Positions 49,415 through 60,559 of a stretch of DNA of 64,000 nt are shown one piece after another; the stretch's first letter is position 1, and every line of letters begins with the position of its first letter. The notes beneath the pieces are model-generated. The model made no database searches, was not told the origin of the DNA, and saw nothing but the letters and a program-made list of their open reading frames with translations. Source of the DNA: Pseudoips prasinana (taxonomy: Eukaryota; Arthropoda; Insecta; Lepidoptera; Nolidae); assembly GCA_951640165.1 (NCBI GenBank), contig OX621234.1:5151001-5215000 (forward strand). Reading direction: 5' to 3'. The translations under genes were made by a program, and so were the position numbers.

Positions 49415-49925
49415 CGTTCCGTAGCTAAATTTAAAAAAACGGAACCCTTATATATTCGTTATGTCTGTCTGTCTGTCCGTCCGTATGTTACAGCCATTTT
49501 CTCCCGAAACTATAAGAGCTGTTCTGTTGAAACTTGGTAAGTAGATGTATTGTGTGATTTTGGGGGTTCCCCTTACATAGAACTGAAACGCAAAAAAATT
49601 TTTTCATCGTACCCATACATGTGGGGTTTATGAATAGCTCTTCAAAAATGATAATGACGTTTCTAATATCATTTTTTTTCTTAACTGAATAGTTTGCGCG
49701 AGAGACATTTCCAAAGTGATACAATGATAAAACTAAAAAAAATATATGATGTACATTACCATGCAAACTTCCACCGATAATTGGTTAGAACGAGATCTAG
49801 AAAGTAGTTTTTTTATATACGTCATAAATCGTAAACCGCAATTTACCTTAGATATAATCAACTGAAATTCTTGCTGCTACGGAACCCTTCATGGCCGAAA
49901 TCGACTCGCACTTGGGCAGTTTTTT
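49415..49925. repeat. Highly conserved lepidopteran interspersed repeat (~510 bp)
   Basis: From AACGGAACCC through a GTCTGTCTGTCTGTCCGTCC run, TTGAAACTTGGTAAGTAGAT, GTTTGCGCGAGAGACATTTC and CGACTCGCACTTGGGC. I recall near-identical text from many unrelated moths and butterflies; the origin is unclear to me. Frames across it are incidental. Confidence 0.6.
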
Positions 49926-49964
49926 TTGTGTTGGGGATCAGATCATAAGTTATTTAACCTGCCA

Positions 49965-50290
49965 CGTGGTGGAAATGCTCTAGTCGCACGTGGTGTGGGG
50001 CTCGACCCACTAAAACCACCACGGTAGCCAGCCTCACAGCGCCTGTAGCGGGGGCTCTGGGTACTCATGAACGATCACGTCATTACCCCCGCTGTACACT
50101 GAGCGTCCGCGAGTCGCTTACCCGGGGAGGGCAGGGGCCTGAATGCCTCCCCCCTCCCCAGTACGCACAAGTGTGTTACTTGAGCTACAGCACGTTACCC
50201 TTCCCGTGACCGCTGGCGCTCGAAGGAAAAGAACTCCACTCGTTCCCCCCTCCAAACGCCAGCGGTCCTAGGGTGATGGATAGTCCTGCG
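49965..50290 (+). repeat. GC-rich dispersed repeat, copy 2
   Basis: Direct copy of 7140-7470; both share GGCTCGACCCACTAAAACCA, CACTGAGCGTCCGCGAG and GACCGCTGGCGCTCG. Confidence 0.7.
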
Positions 50291-50374
50291 CCATTCAGGA
50301 CGTCGATGTACATAGATAAGCAATTACCAATCATGTAAAGCTATAACCAAAAGTATCTAAAATACCTAACGAAT

Positions 50375-50880
50375 AAAAAATAAAATAAAATAAAAAAGGT
50401 TTTTATTCACGTAGACTTTAAAAAAGCGCTTGTAAATAGTCAGAACATGTTTGTAGTAATATAGTTGTATACATTACATATTATTTCTAGTAACATAGAT
50501 ATTTAAGTACATCTTGTATGAAAACATTTATAAAATTTATTTTATTACAGAAATGATATTTAGCTAGCTCGTATCAAGTTATTGTCAAGAGATTATGTTT
50601 AATTATCTAGTTTAAGTCTAATATTTTTACTACATATTGTCAATGGTTCTGTCTATATTAAAGGTATTATTATTATGACGGACCTTGTGTTAATAACGAC
50701 GGTCGCGCTTTAATGCTACCACCGGATCCAATGCGCCCCAACTGAGAAGACCCAGCGAAACAAACTCAGTGGGTTCATCTACTACCGGTTTCAACACGAC
50801 CCAGTTGAGACGGTCCGGCGAAACATACTCAAGCGGGCATGAACACGGGATTTGGTCCAATTAGAGTAATTATTTAGTAG
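50375..50880 (+). repeat. ~300-bp dispersed repeat, copy 3, and adjoining retroelement-like tail
   Basis: 50375-50680 matches 8455-8750 and 29285-29530. 50690-50870 contains CGAAACAAACTCAGTGGGTT and AGACGGTCCGGCGAAACATA, a repeated theme of some retroelement 3' ends. Confidence 0.55.
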
Positions 50881-51063
50881 GCAAACACAATATATGCTCG
50901 ATCGGTTGTCTGAATGCTTATTATTTTAGATTATATTTAGGTATACAAAAGAAAAACTTCGAAACAATAACATTATTCATTTTGAGACAGAGTCAATTTT
51001 AAATTAAGTATATGATAGCAATCATTTACAGATAGTTCACGTAACACAGCAGATCAGTCATGT

Positions 51064-53959
51064 CTATATGGCTACAAGATCTCCAGCGAGCAATGTGCAG
51101 GTAGGAAGTGAGAGCCAGACGTCTTTGTCATCGATGTACTCTTTAGTGGTGTAATAACCCCTAGCCATAAGTATACGTTTAATATGTGTTTTAAAACTTG
51201 TGTCAGGCAGATCAGTAATTTGAGTAGGAAGCTTGTTATAAAACCTAATACAATTTCCTAAAAATGATTTATTAGTTTTGCTTACTCTAAAGCCTGGCAT
51301 GGCTAGTTTGTTTTTATTCCTAGTATTTATATTATGCAGTTCACTTTTCTTTTTATAATTATGAATATTTTTTCTAACAAACATTATATTCTGATATATA
51401 TATTCCGATGGCACAGTAAGTATATTTATTTCTTTAAAGAAATTTCGCAAAGAATCGCGACTGCCTAAACCATAAATGGCTCAGACTGCTCTTTTCTGCA
51501 ATACAAAAATAGTACCTATGTCAGCCGCCGAACCCCACAGCAGAATGCCATACGACATAATGCTATGAAAGTACGCGAAATACAGTAATCTAGCAGTTTG
51601 TTCATCTGACAATTGCCTTATTTTCCAGACAGCATAGGAAGCCGAACTTAATTTACCTGCTAACTTTTCAATCTGAGGACCCCATTGCAATTTTGAATCA
51701 AGTGTCAATCCTAAAAATACGGTCGATGGACTAAATCTAATATTTTCGCATTAAGTGCAACTGTTGGTACAATTTGAGTCACATTCGGCAATGAGAACCT
51801 GATGCATTTAGTTTTCCCTGCATTTAACAAGAGATTATTTGCCGAAAACCATTCTGATATAAAGCTGAGTGTTTAATTATGCTCAATAAGATCTTTATCC
51901 TTTCTATTTACTTTAAATATGAGCGACGTATCATCAGCGAACAAAACTATGTCTGATACTTTCTCTACCAGATAAGGGAGATCATTTATATAAACTAGAA
52001 ATAAAAATGGGCCTAATATAGATCCTTGGGGCACCCCCATTTTCACAGGATGACGTGCCGAAGTGACACCACCTATCGAAACCATCTGTTGTCGCCCCGA
52101 TAAATAGGACATCACAAGATCAAGAGATGTGCCAGATATTCCATAGTACTTCAGTTTAACAACGAGCGTACGATGATCAACGCAATCGAAAGCCTTAGAG
52201 AGATCACAGAAAACTCCCAGCGCATCCTGTGATCCCTCCCAAGCCTCCAATATTGACCTAATTAATGTGCAACCTGCATCCTGAGTAGAGCGGCCCCTTG
52301 TAAACCCGAACTGCTTGTTATGCAATATCTCATTCACGTTAAAGTGCGACAACATTTGGCTGAGCATCAGCTTTTCAAATATTTTACTTAAAGCTGGCAG
52401 TATTGAGATAGGCCTATAATTCGTGGCATTTTTTGAACAACCTGCCTTGAAAATGGGTATTATCTTACTTATTTTCATTAAATCGGGAAAGACACCATCA
52501 CTTATACAGCCATTGAAGATGGCTGCAAGGATTGTAGCAATGTTTAGTATGATTGATTCAATTGCTTTAACAAACAGTCCCCACAAATCTTCTGTGCCTT
52601 TCCTTTTAATACTCTTAAAAGCTTTTATAATATCATCACTTGTTACGGATTTAAAACTAAAGTTAGGTACAGTTTGTTTTACGCTTTGATTTAAAAAGAG
52701 TTCAGCCACATCTGGTGATGATGCGAGACACTTAGTAATATCCACGGGTATATTTGCAAAAAAAGCAGCTAAAAAATTGGCAATGGTAAGCTTGTCTGAA
52801 ACCAGTTCATCACCAATATTCAATACTAATGTTTGATCTCTTGATCTACTTTTACCAGTTTCAGTATTAATTATTTGCCAAGCTGATTTTATTTTATTAT
52901 CAGATTTTTTAATTTTATCTCTTATATATAAAGATTTAGCTTGAATGCAAACCTTTTTAAAAATTTTTGAATAATTTCTAACATAATTAATAAAATTGAC
53001 ATCAGGGTTATAGGACCTTCTGTCATACAGCTCATATAAAAAATCTCTACTCAGTCTAATGCCTTGAGTTGCCCACGAACTAAATTTTATCATATTACTG
53101 TCAACCGTAATGTTTTTTATTTTACAAGCTTTATTAAATTCTTTGCAAATACAGTGGAATAATGTAGTGTACATATCGTTAGGGTTACTTTTGTTTGGCA
53201 ATAGATGGCACAAACTATTCTCCAGGTTGTTACTGAACTTTCCCAAATTAGATTTTGTTAAAGGTCTAAAACTAATTTTTTGTTTATTTATATTTATCTC
53301 ATTTTTTATCTTTACTATTTGGCATTTATGGTCAGAGCGAACACCAGCCACCAAACACTTCTCAGAGACATCAAAGTTGGTAATTATGTTATCAATGCAA
53401 GTAGCAGATGTGGGTGTGACTCTCGTGGCCTCAGAGAACAAGCATTTAAGGTTAAAGGACCGAAATACAGATAGAAATATGTTTATTTCAGGTGAATATG
53501 CTAAAATGTTCATATTAAAATCACCACATACAAGGATTTTTTTTTATTTTTAATTTTCCTAAGAATGTCTTCTATTGTTGCTGTAAAAAGCTTTAAATCG
53601 GACGCTGGTGGTCTATACACACATATTATACAATAAAACTGCGTCTCTACACATGCCACCTCACACACACGCTCAATAGATAGTTGGCATATATCTTTAC
53701 GTTCTTTAAATTTAATTTGGTCTCGAAGTAGTATCAGTACTCCACCACCCTCTGCCGAAACCCTATTATAAAAGCTGGCGACCCTATAGCCACAGACACT
53801 AAAAGCCATCTTGTGTGCCTTCAGCCATGTTTCTGTAAAACAAAGGATATCTATTTCATATTTTTCATTAAAAAGTTCTATCTCTAGAATTTTGCCAGAG
53901 AAGCGGTTTATATTTTGATGTGATAGAATTAGAAAGTTATCACACTTCTCTATTGTCAT
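51064..53959 (-). pseudogene. CR1-group ORF2 (endonuclease, RT), frameshifted
   Basis: Pieces on the minus strand in order: 53959-53510 endonuclease start (LSHQNINRFSGK, LCFTETWL, AEGGGVLILLRD); 53513-51873 rest of the endonuclease and RT (NYRPISILPALSKIFEKLML, CDLSKAFDCVDH, MGVPQGSILGPFLF, LFADDTSLIF); 51708-51481 thumb; 51450-51064 C-terminus (TRNKNKLAMPGFRV, RFYNKLPTQI). At least three frame breaks separate them, so it is inactive. The long RT piece is otherwise clean, so decay is modest. The same family left the fragment at 15452-16240. A Daphne-like clade is possible. Confidence 0.92.
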
Positions 53960-54184
53960 GCTTACATGTTTAAACTACTAACTAAATTGATTTTAATAAC
54001 ATTACTAAAAGATGGTATAAAAAGTGACTTCATCATACTACTTATGACTGAGTTAATATGTGCCGCTACTAAACTTGCAAGTATGTTCAAAAATTTTCTT
54101 GAGACAGTAACTGTACTCATGGTTACCCTACAAGAATCTATAAAACTATTTGTGTCCAAAAATATAAATTGATCACTATAATGG

Positions 54185-55222
54185 CTAACCAAAAACTGTA
54201 GGTGCATTGTGGATATAATTATTTGTACTATCAGGCACATTGGACACATAGGGGAAGGCACACAATATCATCTTATTACAGTCTAATTCTAACATCTCAG
54301 TGAAACTATCTGTAATGTCTTTTTTCTTTAAGTTTTTACAATTTCCTACCATTAGAGTTATAGATGATTTGGCACTGTGTTTATTCTGAATTAATTTATG
54401 TATTATATCTTTATAATGTAATCCTGGCATACAATAGTTGACAAAGGAACAACTCAGCTTATTACAAAGCAAGGTACCAAGGCCCTTACCCATTTCATCG
54501 GAATACAGTATGGAGCTTTGTTTAGTAATGTCATTTTGTGGAGATACTGGTGACTCTGATCCCAGCTGTGTGTAGGACTCCACTACTGCACTACTGGTGT
54601 TAATCGGTTCCAATGTCCTATTGCTTTCAGGATCACACTTTCCAGCTAGCAATTGCATTTCATTTTTGTATGACTGGAAACTGTGATATGAGATTGCTAG
54701 GGACTTCTCAAGAGTTTTTATCTCAGAAAGCAAATACTGAGTATCTTTTTCATAAATTAGTTTGCTATCCTCTAATTTAATTTCATAATTTTCTAATTTG
54801 TTTAATAATGCCCTACGTTCTTTACTTAGTTCAAGTATGTATTGTTTTAGCTTGTCACTACATAAGGAATTAACGCTTGGCTGGCAGTCTACACAGTCAT
54901 CGCCAGTCAAATCAATGGTCACCGTTGTATTAATAGGGAGACCCACCGGACTACAACTGGCCAACTCGTCATACAAGCTCTGATTAATGGAGGCTACTGG
55001 ACAAGTTGTGTTTTTTACATAATTTGACAACTTCTCATTACAATTAATTAATTCTAATTCAAGATCTCTAATTTTGAACAGTGCTTCTTCATATAACACT
55101 CTACACTTATCAAAAGACTCTGTCTCCGCATGCAGTCTGTCTCGCTCTTCAATAGTAGACTCTAGTTGGTGGTTGAGTTTCACAAGTTCTCTTTTCAGTG
55201 ATGTGTTACTATCAATGACCCC
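54185..55222 (-). pseudogene. ORF1 of the CR1-group element, lacking a start codon
   Basis: An open frame of about 345 residues begins right after an in-frame TAA with no ATG before residue ~150, so the 5' end is probably truncated. The first half is coiled-coil-like (LNHQLESTIEERDRL, YILELSKERRALLNKLENYE). The second half has ILYSDEMGKGLGTLL and ITLMVGNCKNL, which resemble degenerate GDS and GxND blocks of the esterase domain in some CR1-clade ORF1 proteins. That last link is inference. It sits just upstream of the ORF2 remains in the same orientation. Confidence 0.65.
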
Positions 55223-55516
55223 TTTTTATCTCTATATAAAACTACATACAACTAAAATATATAAATAACTGGTCCAAGAATTTTATAATTAATAAAAATT
55301 TATTTCCCTACCGCCTAGTATTAAAGCCAAGTAAATTCTTATACTCAAGTATCTTTTTATAGGCTATTTTTCGACGACGAATAATTGGAAATAATTGCCA
55401 AATTATTCCTTGTTTTTCTATACAAATGTATTCCGTTTTTGAAGTGAATACATTTAAGGCATGTTGAGTTCCATCCACACTCGCTTCCCATGATCTATAT
55501 GTATACTGTGTACATC

Positions 55517-55653
55517 TACAGACGCCAGTATCAAGCTACCCCAATCTATCAAATTTTCCCAATTGAAAGTGAACCTTATACTTTTGTGATAATGTTGAAA
55601 ATATATAAAAGATATTTGACAGATTGGGGAAGCTGCATGTGCTGGCGTCTGTA
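55517..55653. mobile_element. 137-bp MITE, TA target site (copy 3, inverted)
   Basis: Same element as 12184-12322 but reversed inside: the AGTGAACCTTATAC block is complementary to the other copies. Termini CAGACGCC/GGCGTCTG lie between TA dinucleotides. Confidence 0.85.
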
Positions 55654-55654
55654 C

Positions 55655-55860
55655 AAAGAGTACATATTTGCTGGTGACGGCGGTGGATATCAGAATATCA
55701 TCACCTCATCTCATCGTATGGGGGGCACAGAAGTCGACACGAGTGAATATATATCAGGACGGGAAGAAGGTTCTTTTCGAGTACTATGACCATGTTACTG
55801 CGATCGCCAACCCGTCTGCCACACGTGTCGCTTATAGCATATAGTAGGGGAAGCCATAAT
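55655..55860 (+). repeat. Dispersed repeat, CCAACCCGTCTGCC family
   Basis: TGACGGCGGTGGATATCAGA, GGGGGGCACAGAAGTCGACA and GCGATCGCCAACCCGTCTGC blocks as at 7675-7925. Confidence 0.65.
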
Positions 55861-55942
55861 GAGACTAGCACTTTCATTGGACTAACAAGGTATTTCCATA
55901 ACTGTAGAAGTGAAGAACATCCAAACTAGTCGAAACGAGTCC

Positions 55943-56065
55943 ATGGCGACTCAACTATCACCCCCTCTTACCTCAGCGACGGTGCAGCACATGGCGACGA
56001 GTGAAGCGTATGGTTTGTTGGCGGCGCGGCGGTCTAAATCTAATAAATACACTCCGGACATTTGA
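55943..56065 (+). other. Possible orphan 5' exon (weak)
   Basis: ATG gives about 40 codons (MATQLSPPLTSATVQHMATS and on to YTPDI) in a locally GC-rich patch, ending TGA; CGTAAGT follows at once and could be a donor if another frame is used. No domain, partner exon or repeat match seen. Confidence 0.2.
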
Positions 56066-56069
56066 CGTA

Positions 56070-56730
56070 AGTATCATTGTATATATTTGTCTGCTGTTAT
56101 AAAATATTGGATAATTTATTGATTCCACGAGTGTTATTCAATTTTGTCCAATCGTAACCGTTCATATTTTAGTTAAGATTTTCTTTTTAAGTATCTTGTT
56201 GCTTTCACTGGATCTCAAGACCACCGGTGGACCGGTTCAATCATAGGAACTTTTTGTATTTGTTTTTGGTTATAATTATAGGAATAGGTCCTTTATTATT
56301 TCACTAATTATATAAAAAATAAATAAACTACTTTCAATTTAAAATGTGCTTAACCTTGCTTCAGAATCAGTAAGGAGACAAAGACGAAGCCAGCAGAATA
56401 TATGGAGTGCAATAAGCAACACTTAACGACGCGACGTTAAGATGGAGTAAATCAAAATGCCAAAGAACACGTCCAAATACCGGGTTCTGAAGGTGACCTG
56501 CCACCAAGTTAGAAAGTGACCTTTCATAAACTGTTACTTAATTTTAGTGACTTCTGCGAGTGCGGCGTGTCACCCCAAAGTATGGCTCATTTATCTGATT
56601 GTCCTTCTTGTCCAGTCTCTTGTTCCCTTCAGGACTTGTATGACGCTTCAGCCGGGGCAATCAGCGTTGCTCAATTTTGGCAAGATAAAATCTAATTCTT
56701 ACCATTGACACGATAAGAAGAAGAAGTGAC
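56070..56730. other. Intergenic stretch, no gene seen
   Basis: Mixed AT-rich DNA; nothing beyond short low-complexity blocks. Confidence 0.35.
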
Positions 56731-56734
56731 TTAT

Positions 56735-56900
56735 TAAACTCACAAAATGTTACTCACTTAAACTAAATAATTACACCAAGACTCGGGACAAACAGACATG
56801 CATGTGCGTGCACACCAATACCTGTCCTGGGTGGGAATCGAACCCATGACCTCTGGCGTGAAAAGCAATTTGCCAACCACGCCACCAGGCCCGTGATGAA
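56735..56900 (-). mobile_element. SINE with tRNA-like head, minus orientation
   Basis: GTGGGAATCGAACCCATGAC is the complement of a B-box, followed by TGCCAACCACGCCACC, a tRNA-like A-box side. Body as at 59455-59625. Confidence 0.75.
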
Positions 56901-57304
56901 AATAAATTGGGTACTAATTTTCTCTATGTCAGGTCTATGTTTATACAGTCAGACTAAGAGCTTTTCACTGCTGCAACGGGCAATAAATGCAAGCGGGGTT
57001 CAAGCCAAGAAGTGTAATATAGTAACGTATAGTAACTCTGGCTTTCATATAGTAACTATATGAAAGCCCAGGTGCAGTACCCACCGCAGTGCCTTCCCAA
57101 GAAAGTTATAATACTTACATTATTCATTGGATTTATTGTGCAATTGTTTAGCGGACACCTTGCATTCTTTGGACTGCTTCCAACTTCTCACACCATAAAG
57201 GGTATTCCAAAGATTTACAACACATATGGTGACGTATGCCGTGCCAATGCACACACACTCCTGGCCTACAATATGTCTGCATAGTTTACTAGTCGTAATA
57301 TGTT

Positions 57305-57910
57305 TGCCTACCTGTGTGGTGACGGCATGGATAATCATCCTCCCATGTCATCCCGTGTGGGGCGTAGAAATCGACCTCGAGAGAATACCTACCAGAGAAC
57401 GGACAGCAGCATTTTTCTGTGAACTATGAGCATCAAACTGCAACCTTCAACCCGTCGGCCAAGCGCGACGATTATGGCATATCCTCCCCATTCTTTGGGG
57501 TGGCTTTTGTCCAGCAGTGGACGTAGTTTGGCTTACATGATGATGCTGAATATGTTGGCCAGTGGCAGTTACCAGCATAAAATAAATATAAGGACCACCT
57601 CATATCATCTCGTTAGTGTCGTAAAAGATGTAAGGGATACAGCAGGTAATCGGGCAGTGGCGACTGGCGACTCCTGTGTGCTAGCTACCACCTAACTGCG
57701 GTCGCCAACTTGCATGCCAAGTAGTTGTTAAAATTGTATTTACAGAATTTGTCATCATCATCATAAGAGCCGAAAGACGCCCACTTCTGAACAAAGGTCT
57801 TCACCAAAGATCTCCACAATCTGATCTGATCTGCCGGTCTTGCGCTATTCACATCCAGCGACTTCTAGCGATTATCACAAGATCATCGGTCCATCTTGTA
57901 GGGGGCTCGC
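57305..57910 (+). repeat. Cluster of three dispersed repeats
   Basis: 57305-57545 and 57590-57720 belong to the GTCGCCAAC / GGACGTAGTTTGG family. 57750-57905 is the CATCATCATAAGAGCCGAAA block with CTTCTGAACAAAGGTCTTCA, related to 60205-60460. Confidence 0.6.
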
Positions 57911-58490
57911 CACAGAATTTATGTAGAAATTTATTTGTAAATACATTTAAATGCTCATGTAACATTTAGCAATAATGAAATATTCACCACTTTGGTATTA
58001 ACATACACTTGTACTTGTTCAACTCACAATGCAATACATAAAGATAGTCAAATACAGTAGGTATTAAAGTAATATATCAAAAAAATACTTAATTATTCCG
58101 TCCAGCCAGTTTTATCACATATATAATTTTTTAAATCCTTAAATAAATAACAAGTTACTAAGCTATTATTTTGAAATATATTTGCTATTACATGAAAACT
58201 AAAAAAAAAGACGACGAGCAGAAGGCTTTCTTAGCTTAATTTAAGCGACTAATACCTGAGGGCACCCTTATGAGGTTCGGGCCGCTGAGGTAAAAAGAGA
58301 GAGGGTGCGATCAATTTTACTTGCATAGAAAATTCTCACTCTAGAAAATCTAGTTGGGTCTAATTATTAAGGTCTTAGCAATATAATGGCTCAACTTCAT
58401 GCGCACTTGATTTTAATAGCTATGGTATAACCAGGTTTACTCAGCAATTGCATGCGTTTACTTAGGGAACAGATAAGTCATCGCGGGGAA
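57911..58490. other. AT-rich stretch, no gene seen
   Basis: No coding frame; a GC-richer patch at 58250-58320 has no assignment. Confidence 0.35.
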
Positions 58491-58491
58491 A

Positions 58492-58961
58492 TCTACTTTC
58501 ACCAGTCCTGATAGCACCGCAGTACAGTTTAACAACTGCCGTTGTAGTATGACAGGTGATTGTCTCGTTATCTAGCGACAGCGTGTTCAAGCGCAGAATC
58601 TCACAGGTATTTGGACGTACACATATTATAGTCGTAATTTATGTATTTCTTCAGATAAATTCATCCTTAGTAGATTCCTCAGTCCAGACAATAATGAATT
58701 AGGGGCCCTATATATACCGCTATAAATCTACTTTCACCAGTCCTGATAGCACCGCAGTACAGTTTAACAACTGCCGTTGTAGTATGACAGGTGATTGTCT
58801 CGTTATCTAGCGACAGCGTGTTCAAGCGCAGAATCTCACAGGTATTTGGACGTACACATATTTATAGTCGTAATTTATGTATTTCTTCAGATAAATTCAT
58901 CCTTAGTAGATTCCTCAGTCCAGACAATAATGAATTAGGGGCCCTATATATACCGCTATAA
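58492..58961. repeat. 235-bp near-identical tandem duplication
   Basis: 58492-58726 and 58727-58961 differ, as far as I can see, by a single inserted T (ACATATTATAG versus ACATATTTATAG). No coding frame; the unit starts TCTACTTTCACCAGTCCTGA. The near-identity means a very recent duplication or an assembly artefact. Confidence 0.9.
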
Positions 58962-58969
58962 ATCTGTAA

Positions 58970-59450
58970 TGAAATAGTCTGCATATTTGAGATTTTCTTA
59001 AAATATTTAAGAAATTTTGACTAAATTCTTGAATAAAAATTATGAACCCAGAGATAGTACTTACAGAAATTTAGACTATGCCACTTTAGGCCCAAGTTAT
59101 TTAATCATAACAGTTTTAATTCACGTTTAAGAAATTCGAGGCCGTTTGCTTTAATTTTTAATTAATTTTCCTAAATTTCTTATTAGGAAAATTAATTAAT
59201 AGCAGATAACTGATATAAGAATAAGAATAATTTATTTCCCACAAGAAAGTGCACAATTTACACATAAATTACAGCTTTTAAAAAGTGACATAAAATAGAA
59301 TTGAACTCTGATACCCATGATAAGATTTAACTTGAGTTATGGGTACCAGGGCTCTCACACAAAGTTTAAGCTAAAAGTAAACGTAGATAATAGATTTAAC
59401 AAACGTAGCCAGTAGCAAAAATTTAACCTAGGAGCATCGACATCTGTACA
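58970..59450. other. AT-rich stretch, no gene seen
   Basis: Short inverted TTCCTAAATTTCTTA/TTAGGAAAATTAATTA motifs near 59168-59200 only. Confidence 0.35.
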
Positions 59451-59454
59451 TAAT

Positions 59455-59625
59455 AGACATCTCAACATATACTACTTTTCTTTTGAAAATACGTATCTGT
59501 AGGTACAGATTATTAGTCACAGACATGTTCATGCACACAAATATCTGTCCTGGGTGGGAATCGAGCCCACGACCTGCGGCGTGAAAGGCAAGCTAGTTGC
59601 TTGCAACTAAGCCAACGCGGCTGAA
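59455..59625 (-). mobile_element. SINE with tRNA-like head, minus orientation
   Basis: Contains GTTCATGCACACAAATATCT, GTGGGAATCGAGCCCACGAC and AACTAAGCCAACGCGGCT, i.e. body, B-box and A-box in reverse. Confidence 0.78.
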
Positions 59626-59779
59626 TTTTTAGTTTTGTAGTTGGATTTTAAGTTAATACTTTTAGTTTAAATAGTAATGTATTGGTAAAGGTTGTTAAAG
59701 GCAGACATTTTACACTTGCAGCCTATGAATCAACTATAAGGAGACAACAGAGTCCTACGTGGCCAATGATAATGCTAAT

Positions 59780-59998
59780 ATCCTGGGATATTATTCACAC
59801 ACAGCCATCAGATCCCAAACTAAGCAGAGCTTGTACTATTGAAACCAGATAACTGCTATATTACATAATATAGTAAACAGTAATAAGTATTATATTATAA
59901 AACTTTTATTATATAGATGATAATATATTTTAATATATATTATCATCTAAAGACATCGTGGGTGGGAATTGAACCCACGTGGCATGCGGCCTGAAAGG
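59780..59998 (-). mobile_element. SINE, minus orientation, with AT-rich expansion
   Basis: GGGATATTATTCACACACAG start; TGGGTGGGAATTGAACCCAC head; the centre is replaced by a TATAAT-rich palindromic stretch. Confidence 0.7.
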
Positions 59999-60204
59999 AA
60001 ATATAGTTCTATTTTAACAAATTTAAGTCACATTCAATTTGATCTATTTGTACTCGGATATAAATATGTAGGTTGAACATGTAGGCTTAAGAAACTGAAC
60101 GACCACGCGAAGGTGTAACTTTGCGAAACACGCAATTTTATGTATATTTTGCGTACACGTGCGGTTTCTTTGGAAAATTAAGTTAATGATACGTACAAGT
60201 AATC

Positions 60205-60470
60205 GACTCATCATCGTCGTATCAGCCGAAAGACGTCCACTGCTGGACAATGGCCTCCCCAAGAAACTTCACAATAGCCGGGCTTGTGCTGCGCGCATCC
60301 AGCAGATTCCCGCGACGCTTGCAAGATTGTTAGTCCACATTGTGGTGGCCTGCCCGCGCTGCGTGGTCCGCTGCGTGGTCCGCTGCGTGGTCCGCTCCGT
60401 GGACGGTCGCCCCAGCGACCGTCGGTTCTTCGAGCTATGTGCCCCGCCCACTGCCATTTCAGTTTGGAAT
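60205..60470 (+). repeat. Conserved dispersed repeat with a 12-bp minisatellite
   Basis: AGCCGAAAGACGTCCACTGC, GCAAGATTGTTAGTCCACAT and on to a Pro/Arg-coding-like end. GCGTGGTCCGCT is repeated three times in full at 60361-60396, which is the source of the repeated-residue frames on both strands. Confidence 0.7.
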
Positions 60471-60559
60471 TTGAAAAGTGACTAGTTAACACATTTAGTA
60501 TGACGAGCTAGAAGATTTTTGAAGTGAAAACTTCTGTAAGTGCATCTTTTTGGTTAAAC

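Noticed and set aside
49488..49766. 92-aa minus-strand frame
   Set aside because: Falls in a widespread non-coding repeat with no protein features.
57060..57284. 74-aa frame with a hydrophobic N-terminal segment
   Set aside because: Could suggest a small membrane protein, but it runs into dispersed repeat sequence, an antisense frame covers it, and no conserved motif or splice site supports it.
58492..58961. A pair of long terminal repeats
   Set aside because: The copies are directly adjacent with no internal region and lack TG...CA ends, so tandem duplication is simpler.
60269..60492. Repeat-containing frames (RTTQRTTQ, GPLRGPLRG)
   Set aside because: Caused by a 12-bp tandem repeat inside a dispersed element, antisense to one another.
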